From: Sphagnum magellanicum
Lineage: Eukaryota > Streptophyta > Sphagnopsida > Sphagnales > Sphagnaceae
DNA length: 64,000 nt
Reading direction: 5' to 3'
NCBI GenBank assembly: GCA_021904315.1
Contig: CM038912.1
Coordinates: 4,117,061-4,181,060, forward strand
Below, in pieces: positions 1 through 12,600 of this stretch (the first letter of the stretch is position 1; each line of letters opens with the position of its first letter). The notes under the pieces were generated by a model. It made no database searches and was not told the origin of the DNA. It worked only from the letters and a program-made list of their open reading frames with translations. The position numbers were made by a program, and so were the translations under genes.

Positions 1-2028
1 ACACGAGAACCCACCTTGAAAACATATTCAATGGCTCTTTGAGCAAGTGTTGCAAACTTGCCCCTTATGCATACACAACATGAAATCCCCAAATCTTCAA
101 TAATTAATTGCTAACTAGAGTAACTAGGCACATCTCCGAACATTGGCCGGTAATTGAATGGCCTTTATTATTCATACTATGGCCATTCAACAATCATGAA
201 TAAGTCTTTGATTTGTTCATGTGCAATGCCTAAATTGAACATCCAATTAAAACAAATTGTGTTTGGAGTTTTTTTAGCATATGAAGAACATGCAACTTTT
301 GTGATATTTTATAGGGTTGGGTAGGGCCCAATAAAACATGAACTTGACTTCCCTTGTGTGTGGGTATGTTTGGTGATGGGTTGTCAACTCTCACATTCTA
401 GAACAAAGCATTTGAGGCGAAGTCTCGGAATACGTAAGAGGCTAATCCTTTTAGTGTTTTGTTACATGTGACTTTTGAACCAACATTTTTAAAAAATTGA
501 CAAGGAAAAACCACAATGTTTGGACATGAGGTGATTTGGACCATATTTAAGAGGGGGTGGGGAGCACACAAGGTTTAGGGTTTACTAATTTCAATAGCAC
601 AAACAAATAAATTGCTTGGTAGTGGGTGGTGGAGTATCACAGTAAAAGCAATGATGCAATGGACCATTGATGAGCACAAACATTTTAGTCTTACAATGCA
701 CAAATATCCCCAACAATAATTATTCAACCCTAAAACAATATTGTTTTTGGATCATACAAATCAATTGAGTAAATCAACAACCTTAAGGTAGCATTCCTTT
801 GTTTTTTCTTATATTTTGAACACTTTGAGTTCTTGCCAAAATTTGAACAAGTGCTTCTTCGAATAGTGGAATTCATGTGAACATCAACTCACTCATTTCT
901 AGAAATCTCATTTCCAATTTTTCAATTATCAAATATGTCTTCCTTACCAATTAGTCTGAAAAATGAGTTACAATATTTTTTAAAAATATTTAAAAATGAG
1001 TTACAATATTTTTGAAAAAATATTTAAAAATGAGTTGTAATATTTTTTAAAACTTCTAATTCCTTGTGTGGTTGTGTTGGTAGATAAAATAGAATTATGC
1101 ATTCCATACCTAAAATTGAAGCACATAAAAAGTTAGATTCCAAAAGTGTAAGAGCACACATATCGATAAAATACATACTTGAAGGGAAAGCAAATAGAAG
1201 ATTAACTTCAAAAAATATGGAGGTAAAACTTGTAGATCATAGAAGGTCAAATTTGAAAACAAAATATGTGGGAGGTGAATTTGCACAAGTAAAAGTAGAA
1301 CATGTAGATCAACAAGAAGAAGATCTAGAAGCAAAGGCATACTCGTAAAAATCAAATGGATGGGGGTTTGGGGGGGGGGGGCGGGGGTCAGTCTGAAATA
1401 GGGATTGATCTCTTTTTTTTTAAATTACAATGAGAGGTTTATGCAATTCTTTTACTTCCATTGGTTCCAACAATCCATTGTCCAAGCACAATTTAGAATA
1501 AAAAGGTCAAAAAACCACAAATTTAAAATTGGGCACATCAATTACAAATTGAGATTTACTCCAACAATTTGCATAACAATAACAATTGTTAAAGTGTGAA
1601 GACTTTGAGGACTTCCATGCTCTCATGTTTTCATATGGCAATCTACATTGGCATGCACGCCAACATTATCTTGACCTAACTAATTTTTTATTTTCTTAGT
1701 TTGATTTCAAGAAAAACAAAAAGATATCTTTGGTGAGTCCTTAATGCATCGCCCTACTTGTTAGAGGTCGAGGCTAGGTGGGGTAAGAACTTAGAGGTAA
1801 AGAACTAATATGTTGGATTAGTCAACATTAAACAACAAAAATTATCCATCGGAACTTGCATTAGAGGGAACACCAAGAACACCAAATGTTAATAATACTC
1901 TCACTAACAAACAACAAATGGAGATGGATAGATTAGGCATTGGAGCAAGCCATGTAAGTAGTTGGAAGAAGGACATGTTCAATGAGGAAGGCTACCAAGT
2001 CATGGAATATATCACTTACTTTTTCTTT
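1..2028. repeat. Long direct repeat, copy 1 (runs off window start)
   Basis: The stretch matches 57886-59599 almost base for base in the same orientation. In the first 187 aligned bases I count nine substitutions. Compared with copy 2 it holds about 318 extra bases (roughly 1159-1476), including a G run at 1370-1381 and most of a small 83-codon open frame (1097-1348) that is probably not a gene. Identity stops sharply at 2028, after a shared TTTTTCTTT. It may begin before the window. It could be an old transposon or a segmental duplication; no terminal repeats were recognised. Confidence 0.85.
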
Positions 2029-2996
2029 AGTGGAGGTAGGCCTGAGGCCTCAAAACGCAATCTAAATTTTCAAGGCGCCACGTGGCATCAATTTTAACAC
2101 CTTGAAAGTAAAGATTTTTTTTCACAGTCCATAATTATATGCAAGGTCGATCGCAACTGTTTCGGTTTCAGGAGCAGGGACAGATCACGAACCGGAGAGG
2201 CATGGAAGAGCAGGTGGCATTTTGTAACACGTTTTAATTTCAAAGCTCACAGTATTTGGGATAGCTCAACTCTGCGATATGGAAATGAAGAGCTGATTAT
2301 ATAGCCTGTTGAAAATGAGGTAATTGTGGGTCATGGACATCTACACACAGTACTTCATTCCAGTGGACACCTTCCCAAGTGGTACTGCACTTTCACAATG
2401 TGGTAACTACATGTAATTACTTGTAGTTGAGCAGGCTTGGTGGCTTAACTTAAGATGAATTCATAACTTATTGATGTAAATGCATGCTTTTCATAGACAA
2501 GCAAAGCCATTAGGAATATGGGATGTTGAATTGGGTTGTTATGTTTAAGCAACATGAAGGATGAATGTGGAAACTTGCTTTTCAAGGTGAGTAAAATACC
2601 CTAAACCTATATGGCAGGGTATTAGTGAAAAATCTGATACCCTTAGAATATGGATACATCTGAATGCTCTGAATGTTTAAATCAGGTGAAAACAATTTGG
2701 CAGAACAGAGTAGGCTGAAGAGATGTGTGGCTTTCACTATGCTTAACCTCTACCAGGTTAACAGTCGTTATGTGGTGGGCATGAACACATGTCTGTCACC
2801 AAGGATCTAAACATGGATGGTTTGTGTGAATGGTTGGATCCACATATGTTGGACATTGGATAGTTGATGCCCCTATGAAAAATAATGTAGAGGATACAAT
2901 GAAGGCAAGATTTTTTCTCTTGTGGTTTGAAAATCATAACATATGACTTCAACATTTACATATCATATTGTTCCTTTTCAAATACCAATATCTTTT
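2029..2996. other. Intergenic, no gene seen
   Basis: The sequence is of ordinary AT content with only short open frames on both strands and no recognisable motif apart from the G-box at 2077. It lies downstream of the minus-strand GIY-YIG gene and may hold its 3' flank. Confidence 0.5.
2077..2086. promoter_or_regulatory. G-box palindrome
   Basis: GCCACGTGGC is a perfect 10-bp palindrome with the CACGTG core bound by plant bZIP and bHLH factors. No nearby gene start was identified, so it may be chance or the remnant of a promoter. Confidence 0.2.
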
Positions 2997-3948
2997 CTAT
3001 GATGTAAGTTTTCCTTTAAGGTTATTATAGCCTATACTAGAGGTATTATTAAAATATTGAATGTAATGGTTTTCCATTCTATCAACCTTGTACTTATGCA
3101 TATTTGAATACAAAATATCCAACTTAAAAGTTAGATTGGTTGTTTTGCTCATATCAATGTCATGTTTCATTTTCTTCGGTGGTCTTCGCATGTGTTGTTT
3201 GAACCGTTTGTATGGATTAACACTCTGTCCAATGTATACTTTATTATTGTTCTCACATCTAATGCTATACACAAAATGCTCTTGGATGTTCAAGAAGTTT
3301 CTCCTTTTTTTGTAGGCACATTGCGTTTCTAGACAACATTATTGACAGCTAGATTTTTTTTGTTGTTTTTTGATTGAAGAGGTCGACCATGGTTTTTCTT
3401 TGGACTGGCTTGGCTGTCTTCTTCGTGACTTTCAATACCTTGTTTGTTCTCTTCTTCAACTACTTCAGGTGAAAACAATGTTTTCTTTAAACGTTTCAAA
3501 GGTTGTCTTTTTGCAACTTCTGTTTCCTCAGTGTCAAAATCATCAAGCTCAACTATTTCTGGAACATGTTGGGTATCATCAGCTTTTGGATTTTTGAGCA
3601 CTTGATTTGCCAATGAAACTTGTTGGTTGATCATTGATTTCTTTGCAGGAGATTCCACCTTTTGAGGAGAGATAGCGAAGGGTAGGGATGTATATTCATT
3701 TTTCACAACTACATCCAACTCTTGAAGAACATTCTCCATGGCTTGGTAGGACAAAGAAAGGTAAGATGCCATATCATTCTTTTTGTCAAACTCAAAGTAC
3801 ATACATTTAAGATGGTATGGACTCAAAATTCCCTTGTAGGTAGATTGTATTTCTTGACGGATGAGACTATATGCATCTCGCTTATTGAGATGAATGTCAT
3901 CTTGGTCGTAGTTGACATTCAAAACATCCATGAGAATAAAAGCATGAC
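2997..3948 (-). pseudogene. Broken gene with C-terminal GIY-YIG nuclease domain
   Basis: The downstream part (3293 to 2997) reads as a compact GIY-YIG domain: YSI, then KVYIGQS, the conserved Arg in RFKQH, a Glu in MENHY and a closing Asn in YNN, so the catalytic set of the family is present. Upstream, 3948 to 3332 encodes about 200 residues that are acidic and Lys-rich, with a basic NLS-like cluster (KRQPLKRLKK); I do not recognise that part. The two pieces are separated by a TAG at 3329-3331, where CAG is the simplest ancestor, and then by a one-base frame change in an A run on the coding strand (about 3307-3313). A splice acceptor (TTTCAG) ends at 3949, suggesting more exons upstream. GIY-YIG proteins in plants can be repair nucleases or parts of mobile elements; which this was cannot be decided. 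Reading as a single fused gene is inference. Confidence 0.6.
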
Positions 3949-4811
3949 CTGAAATTTTTCCAAAAACTGTTAGCAATTATAGATGACTTCTCTGATCACA
4001 AGTGTTAATTATATGGAGTATTCATATGAAGACTCACATTGTTCCCCTTTATGTGGTTAGTTTCAAGTTGAACCCTAAATTACACAATAAATTTCTACAT
4101 TTGTATATGGACATTTCTTGATGAGGGAGCTAAATTTTTAATTTTTACATCATTGTATAGTTTGGTGGATCTTTATTTTCAATGGACGAACTTCAAATTA
4201 TAAAGGCATGTAATTTCATGTTATTTTGATGTTAGACCTAACACCTATTGTTGAATTGAAATATACATGGAAAGTAACTATTATATTTGCAATTATCTTG
4301 TTAAGTTGGGTTCTATATTGTTCAACATTATATTTGAAGATACTAATGTTTTCCTGACTTGCTGTTCCACCTAGATATGAAAGTTAATTGTGCCTAATGT
4401 GTGAGTGCAAAATGGTGTATAACAATGATCAACTTAAATTAGCACAACCTTTGAAGTTAACACCAGCATCACTTAAATTAGCACAACCTTTGAAGTTGAC
4501 ACCAGTTGGGAAGTGAGTCTTTCAATCCTTCATATTTGTATAATCTGAATTGTAACCTCTTGGTTTGATTATTCATAATCTATTTTAGAAATTTGTATGA
4601 AGATGTATTTTCAAATTATGTTTTTGTGATTTTATTGTTAGAGCAAACAATGCAATGGAAGGCAAGGACTTTGTTGCAAAAAAACTAAAAATTAGATTGA
4701 AACGTGACACTTTAGATTTGAAAAATCATGCAACTTTGATCAATGATTCAACTCTCTGTCAACAAGAGTGTGTGGACCTATCATGGAACTCTATTGGTGT
4801 TAACATCAATA

Positions 4812-5164
4812 TCAAAAAGTTTGGTCTAAATTTACGATTGGCCTTTTGTATGTAAAATACCTGGGCATGGCAAATAATTGTTGTGTGTTGATAAAAACAT
4901 TGTCTTTTTCAGCACCCATCCGTCTATAAACTCCTTCAATTGTCCGTAGCTTTGAAATGATTGTTTGCTTTGGAAATCTCGGCATCCACAATTGTCCAAA
5001 AGTGTTTCTCGACCTGTGGTAGCACACCATTGTTTTTTTGTTGGCGATACTGATGCATTGTTTGTTGCTAACACAAGAAATTGAAATGCAGATTTTACTA
5101 TCAGATTTTGCAGTACAAAATCAAATCTACTTGAGGAACTTGAAGCCGTGATTGCAAAAAGCAA
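4812..5164 (-). other. Possible upstream exon of the GIY-YIG gene
   Basis: Two overlapping open frames lie on the minus strand, 5164-4832 and 5030-4812. A donor-like CCCAG/GTATTT occurs near 4858 and an acceptor-like CCACAG near 5013. The predicted peptides are not recognised, and which frame is right is not clear. The same strand and the acceptor at 3949 make an exon plausible, no more. Confidence 0.2.
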
Positions 5165-5169
5165 AATTT

Positions 5170-6690
5170 AGATTAGTTATTTGTTATGTTTGTCATTCTT
5201 TTATACACATTGAAATGAAAGTTGGAAAGGTGGATATTAGAAAACCATAGGGTGTTTAATTTTCTTCATATTTTTAAATTCACAAAAAGTTTTTTCAAGG
5301 TGTTACATCTAGAAACTGTTATATGTCTTATGGTGTTTTGAATCTACTAAAAATATTAGAAGCAAAAAGGTTTAAGAAATTATAAATGAGCAGACATATG
5401 CTCATTTTTTGAATGCGACACTTGTGACAAAATTCCACCCATTTGTTTTGTCTTTTGTCCTCCTTTTTTCTAGATAAGTTTTCAAGTGCTTTCTTTTTAG
5501 AATGTGATCATTATCTTCGGAAAACGCACTACTGTGCCTCGTTCAATGCATAGAGCTCAGGTATGCTTTCTCATCTCACACAGAAGTTCTTTTGTTTTTT
5601 TTGTTTTTTTAGTTTTGTTGTTGTGCTTATTTGATTTTCCTCCTTTCTCTCATGGTCTGCAACTCCAGCCTTCAGCTCCTCCCCATTTTGCTATCAATTC
5701 TGTTTGTGAACACAAAGGAGCATTTTTGTTATATTGTAGGGTATATATGTTTTTTTGTTCTGCGCTTGCTTTCTTACACAGCCTCGTCAGCCTTGTTGTG
5801 TTTTTAATATTATTCCTCCTTGAACCATAATGCCTTGTTCGCTTCCTTCCCGTTAGGTTTGTATCATTTTAGCTTTGCGACGAACGCCCTTTTTTGTGTC
5901 TGCGATCTATTTCTTCTAATTTCTTGCCCGGATTACTCACGCCGAAGTGTCTAAACCATCTTCCTCATCGTTTCAAGGTGAAGCGGTTGTTGTTCCCCTG
6001 CTGTTGCCGTAACTGTGGCTCTATCATTGCTGAGCATCTCTGCATCTTCTGAGAAATATCTGCGTGAGCTCTCTCTCTCTTTCTGATGTTGTTCCTCTTT
6101 GTTGTCACTTCAGGTTTTTTTACTTTCTTCACTTGTCCCGCTTTGTAAGGTTGATGCCGTGTTTGGGAGATCATGAAGCATCTTTGTGCTACTGCTTGTT
6201 TCGTTCTTTTGTCCTCCTATATTCAGTCTTCCTGCTTGGGCTTCGTTTGTTTCTGTGACTTTGCCAGAGGTGATTTTGGATTTGTCTTGCATTTGCAGCT
6301 GCATTCAATTCGGTAGCATGTTCTCTCTCTGGCTCTTTCAATACTACCATCGTTCCTTATGAGCGTTCCTGTTAGGGTTTGTCAACCTTGTAGATTGTAT
6401 TACTCCTAAAGTATTGCAAATTAGCATGTGCTCCTTATCTTGTGTTAACTTCTGGTTCCTTTGTTCCTCCTTTACTTGCTCCTATGCCCTGAAGAGTTCT
6501 TCAAATCCCTGTTTTGCCATTTGGTTAGCTACAATCCATTTGTAGACAACTTATTATCTAATTGTCTCTAACGTTTGAAGATAGTCTACGACATCTCCTG
6601 CCTACCTGTAGCCAGAGTGTTCAAACCCGCCTTTTTTATGATGGAGTTTGAATCTTTCCTGGTCTTCTCTCAATCGTTTTGGCTATGAAT
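5170..6690. other. Pyrimidine-rich region, no gene seen
   Basis: From about 5450 to 6660 the plus strand is rich in T and C with short hydrophobic frames (5504-5830 and 6064-6258) that look like translation of T-rich DNA rather than proteins. It could be the promoter or leader of a lost gene. Nothing is supported. Confidence 0.4.
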
Positions 6691-6830
6691 GGAAACGACT
6701 AAAAATTCTAAATTGATGGAAAGAAAAACTTTACATGCATGAAACCTAATATGCATCAACATCATACATCTTCAAATATATTAAAATATTATCAATAATT
6801 TGTTGGAAATATAATAATTTTTTAATGCTT

Positions 6831-7585
6831 TTTATTGAATTGTGTGAACATAATTTTATCCAAGTTGTATTTGGAATTTGCATTATACAATTTATGACAT
6901 CATCATTTTCAATAGAACGCAAGTTATTTTTTAAGGTTTACATATATTTTCAAATGGTAGCACATGTGTTTGAACTTTAAACATAAAATCAATAAAAATT
7001 TAAATATAAACATCCAAATACAATATGACAAAATCAATTGATAAAATATCATAATGTGTGTGTGTATAGATATATCTTCAAATTAAATGTGAATTATAAT
7101 TTTTTATTGAATTGCGTGAAAACAAATTTTCCATATGTACTTGGAAATTGATTGTACAATTTATGACATCATCATTTTCAATATAACACAAGTTTTTTAT
7201 TCAGGGTTTACATATATTTTAAATTGTTGCACATGTGTTTAAACTTAAAATCAATAGAAGTATAAATATAAACATCAAAATACAAAATGACAAAATCAAA
7301 TTCAATGTGCAAGTTTGAATTATAACATTTTTTATTGAATTCCATGAACACAATTTTTTTATATGTACTTGGAATTTGTATTGTACAATTTATGGCATCA
7401 TCATTATTAATATATAAAAAATTATTCTTTAGGGTTTACACATAGTCTCAAATTGTTACACATGTGTTTCAACTTTGAACATAAAATCAATAAAATTCAA
7501 AATATATGCATCACAATAAATAATGACAAAATTGATTGATATATATATATATATATAAATTAAATGTGCAAGTTTGAAAATACTA
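6831..7585. repeat. Three tandem copies of a roughly 245-bp AT-rich unit
   Basis: Units begin at about 6831, 7102 and 7331, each with TTTTTATTGAATT, followed by a shared order of blocks: TATGTACTTGGAA, TACAATTTATG, CATCATCATT, AGGGTTTACA, CACATGTGTTT, AAATCAATA and ATGACAAAAT. The third copy ends in a TA run (about 7540-7556). The units have drifted apart by many substitutions and small indels. The array stops just before the tRNA-like repeat at 7608. Confidence 0.75.
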
Positions 7586-7607
7586 GAATGTAATATTGAA
7601 ACTAATA

Positions 7608-7728
7608 TGCACTATGTGCAATTCATATGATTGGTATCACCAATCTTCTTTCAACTTGATGTGCAAATTGGGTGCATTTTTTATGGGTTCAAATCCCAAG
7701 TTGAATTCTATTCTTTTAGCAATTTAAA
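7608..7728 (+). repeat. tRNA-like direct repeat A (5' side of Helitron)
   Basis: This 120-bp stretch matches 14648-14757 in the same orientation. Shared landmarks in order are CACTATGTGCAATT, a GATTG/CAATC hairpin (7629-7645), a GCAAATTG core, and a T-arm-like hairpin TGGG-TTCAAAT-CCCA at 7684-7698 whose loop is the RNA polymerase III B-box sequence. TTCAACT at 7650-7656 pairs perfectly with AGTTGAA at 7699-7705. There is no room for an anticodon arm. Confidence 0.6.
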
Positions 7729-8264
7729 TATATATATTTATGCAAATATCACAAATACATGTAATACGATATAATTTTATATAAATATGCACAAATATTA
7801 TAAGTCATTTTAAAAAGTTAAATCTATCACTTCAATATTCAAAAAACTAGTATAAATTACATCAAAATATCAATTACATATCTATAATTGGGTATAAATG
7901 TGTGCATCTTGACATTTAATAATTAAAGAAATAGTTATCCAATTCAAGGTCTTCTACATTTGCATGTTTTTAATTTGTACAAATGTAATAAATGGTCATT
8001 TATTATTAGTTATAATAAATGATACATTCATTTCACCTATTACATAAGATATTTTAAATAAATAATCACTTTTGTAAATCGAAATTTTAAAAAAAAAATC
8101 GTACTACAAAAATAATCTATGAAAACAAATTGATATGATATAGTTTTAATGTATAAACTCAAAATGAATTTTAATATTTTTAACCTTGCAAATGAAATTT
8201 ATAAATGATAATTGAATTTATCTTTCTGAAAAGTGATGAAATTTAATGACCACAATATAAGGTT

Positions 8265-9220
8265 ATGTAATTTTCAAATAATATCACACATTTTAAAAAG
8301 TTAACCAATAATATAATATTTTAAATTTTTATGTTGGTTTAATAATATTGAAATGTGCATAATTTGAATAACAATATAAAACAATGGAATGATTGTTTTA
8401 TTACAATCATGAATTCTAAACATTTGCAAATGTGAAATACAAAACTTGGAACTAATGACCGAAAAACAATCTATGATTATCAAAACACTAAATATCATAC
8501 CCTAAACAAAAACATGAAAATGATTATATTGAATGAATACATGCAAAATATACATTTAGGCTTTAATGAAGTTTGAAAGTATTTGGAAAAATGGGTTATG
8601 GAAAATCATTATAGTTATACTATATTCAAGTATGTTATGTGGTAATTGATGTGAACTAATTTATTTTAATATACCCAGAAAAATAAAGGTTGAAAACAGT
8701 AAAATTACAATTGATATTTGAAAATAAGATTCTTAAAATCTTACAACATTGAATCTTTTTATAAAATCAAAATAATCTTACAAAATTGAATATGCAAGTG
8801 AAACATAAACATCAATAGTAAAATAGAATATTTGAGTGTAATTTTCAAATAATTTCACATCTTAAATAAAAATTGATAATTAATAAAATAATGTCAATGT
8901 CGTATTTTGGTTTAGTAATCATGACGTACGCATATTTAAATAAAAATATAAAACAATTGAATGAGTTTTTAAAAATAAATTTTAAACAATTTCAAATGTG
9001 AAGTAAAGAATTTGGAATTGATTTCAAAAAATATATATATAATTTTCAAAGGATTATATATCACACCCAAAAAAATGAAAGAAATCATATTAAACGATTA
9101 CATGCAAAACATATATTTTGTCTTTGATGAAATTTAATTTTTTTTGGAAAAATGTGTTATGGATCATAATTATAATTGCAATTAAAGCATGTGTGGCAAT
9201 TGATACTAGTAAAAAAATCA
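8265..9220. repeat. Diverged tandem duplication, period about 565 bp
   Basis: The block at roughly 8265-8665 recurs at 8838-9220 in the same order: TTCAAATAAT, ATATAAAACAAT, CAAATGTGAA, ACATGCAAAA, TTTGGAAAAATG, GTTATGGA, and a GGCAATTGAT or GGTAATTGAT near the end. Similarity is only moderate and broken by indels, so this is an old duplication. No coding potential is seen in either unit. Confidence 0.6.
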
Positions 9221-9627
9221 AATGATTTATAACGAATGTTATATGTAATATTTCATCAAAACTTTTTTAATGAATTTTTTTAATAAATAATTTTTAATTG
9301 AAGAAAAATGAATAATCTTATTTAATATGAATTAATTAAAATATTTTCCAAGTAATTATATAGCCTATAACTATACATATAATTAAGAAACCACTTGTAT
9401 GGAATCTGGATATTTTAGTGATTATGGATTATAATTATTCATAAAATTTAAATATTCACAACTGCAAAACACTTTTACTTTTGCATTGTTTTATTATTTG
9501 CTTTAAATAATTTTAGGACTATAATATAACATGTGATTTATTTGGATTGTGCAGTTGGTGGTATCATCAAATATAATGTGATCCAAGTCATTTTCATAAA
9601 TCAACAATGAAATTAAAAGAGAAATGA

Positions 9628-12600
9628 AAACGTCAACGAGAAAACTATATAAATAAACGACAAAAGGTGTTCAAACCTTTTGATAGGTCGTGGATTGAAA
9701 TTGGAGCATTGCATTCAAATTGGAATAAATGTACATCTTCATTCATCAAGGATATGAGATGTTGTGGATTTTGTGGATTCACAAAATTACACCTTCAAGG
9801 AACACATTTTAGTGTTGTTCCAAATACATTTGGAATTGTTGTTGATGCAACACCATATGGTTGTTCTAACATTATTATGTCTACATACACAACCACTAGT
9901 GATGGTTTGCATGTGTATGTATGTAATGCATGTTTTAAATTCTATGAACAACCAAAACGGATCAAATATGTTGTATTTCAAAGCATGGACTATATGAAAC
10001 AAATCCTTGCTAATAATCCGTTGGATCTTCAACTTCTTTCACTTATTGATATATCAATGAAAATTGAACAACGAAATTATGGATTCATGCATGGCCAAAT
10101 ACAACCATCTAGGTTACTTGACAATCCTCTACTCTATTGGAATTCCAAGTTTCAACCAACTAGTACATCAAAAGATGTTAATTTGACCCTCAAAGATCTT
10201 TTGCACCAAAATTTGTCTTCAAATCCACTTATACAAAAACACATCACCAATATTGAGAAACCAAATCCAACTCATGGATTATGTGTTTTGTCTTCTTCAA
10301 TTGTAGAAGAAATACTTGCAAAAACTAATATTGGTGAAAGGCCTTTTTCAAGTATGGATGTGGAACCTTTCATTCAAAATTTGTCACTGCTTTTTGACAT
10401 GTGTCCTGGAATTCCTCATAATTTTGATGATGCCTTTGAAATTGGAGAATTAACTATGCGCAACAATGACAACCCTTTCAAAACTGAAAGGTTATTAGTT
10501 CAAGAAGATGGCATGTGCACCAATCCAACATTGAACATGTCACTTGAAAAGGCATTATTCCCATTCCTATTTCCACATGGATGTGGGGCATATGATGGAA
10601 TTGGTGGTTTATTGCCTTATTTGAAACAAAAAATGTTTACATTATTTTCTATTTTTACATTATATCCACCATACTTACTCTTGATGTACCAAGTGCGACA
10701 AGCAATTCAACTATTGAATGCTACAAAACATTTATGTTTAGAAAAAAATGTAAAAAGATTAAAACGCCAACATCCTCAATGGTCAGAAATTGATGTTATT
10801 AGGAATATTATGAAGTTCAAGTTACCACCTTCTATTCCATTAATGCCACAATGGCACCATACCCAATTCAAAGAGTTATTGGTGATGGTGGAGAACTTTG
10901 GAATGCTTCATTTTTTCCTCACTTTGACTTCTGATGAAACATCAAATTTGAGATGGAAAGAAATTGAAGACATTGAAAATCTTGCTATGTTTTTCAATAA
11001 CACATTTTCTTGGAAGGATTGCCCAGTTGAATGTGTGGCATTATTTTGTGCAAGGTTACAAGCTTTCATGTCAACCTATGTTCTTGGTGGTGAAAGCATT
11101 CTTGGTATTGTCGAACATCATGTAACACGATTAGAGTTGCAACATCGAGGTGGGTGAAAACATAATTAATTTAATATGAACAAAATACTAAACAAGTATA
11201 TTTTGATACAATCATTTATTAGATACTTAAATCCAACAACATAGAGCTTGAAACCTTGTTAAATCCTACCATCAAAACACACTTACATATTGCTTCAAAT
11301 TTATAGCAAGTTTAATATTGCATAACTTGTTGGAAAACCTTAGTATAATAATAATCAACCATAAATTGAATAATATAATCATTATTTTCATTAAAATAAT
11401 TATACTTTTTAGTTTTGTTAAATATGTGTTCATTTTATGGTACATTCCAGTAATGCTAACAATAATCCAAAACTGTCTAAATTCACATTGTACTTTCATC
11501 TAGGTTCTGTACATGCACACATCATATTATGGATAAATGACTTTGCTGTTGATCGCATCACAAATGAAATAATTGCAATGGTACCTTCTACTATTGATGA
11601 ACAATCTGGAAAATTTATATTGCCAGACAATGAACATGATTGGACATTGTTGAAGCTAGTGGAACGAAAACAAATGCATCAATGTGGTTCACGATGCAAA
11701 ACAAATAAGCACATTGAAACTTGCAAATACAGATTTCCCATTACTATATTTGTTGAACAACATGCAGCTCAACATCCAATCACGCAAAGGTGGGTCAAAA
11801 AAATTCAAATCAAGTGTGATTTTGAGTTAATTAATCGGTTATTATCATTTTTATATTTATGCAATTAGTAATCTTTACTATTAAGAGAGAATTTAATCTT
11901 ATCTTTGTAATTTTATTTTATTTTGAACACTTGATTATTCAAATTCAAAAATCTTATGTATGTTTTTAAAATGTGAATTTTAATATGATATCAATTCCGT
12001 GACAATCAAATTTTTCATTTAACACAATTTCTATTGTTAACATGATATTCACATTTTAATGGATATTTAAGTATTCAAAATTTAATCATTCCTTGAAAAT
12101 TCAAATGGTTTTTGAATTATTTGAACTACTTATGAATTAGGTGGCAATATTATCGTCCACAATATGAAGATCGAAATGTGGTGCCTTATCATTGTACTAC
12201 ATTGATATTGTGGGGTGCACACATGAACATTCAACGAATCACATCTTCATATTGGTCATATTATCTTTTGAAATATGCTATGAAATGTGAACCACAAGGC
12301 ACTATTAAATTGGATGATGTGAATGCAAGAAGTTTGGGATTGGTTGGTGCAACCCCTTTACAACTTCAATTGATTTCGGCAACAATAACAGCCAAACATG
12401 TATCTCTAGCTGAAACAGCCCTCTCATGTTTACAAATCCCAATCATATCAAAAAGTGTTGGTGTAAAGTATGTTGATTCAAAAGCGCCAAACTTGCGTAC
12501 AAAAATGGTGACTAAATCTAGGATACTTGGATTTCATCCTATTGATATATATTGTGCACCACCTTCTAACATGGCCCAATACACATTTACAAAGTATTGG

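Noticed and set aside
5504..6304. Hydrophobic frames suggesting membrane proteins
   Set aside because: They arise from a pyrimidine-rich stretch; the frames are short, overlap on both strands and lack family resemblance.
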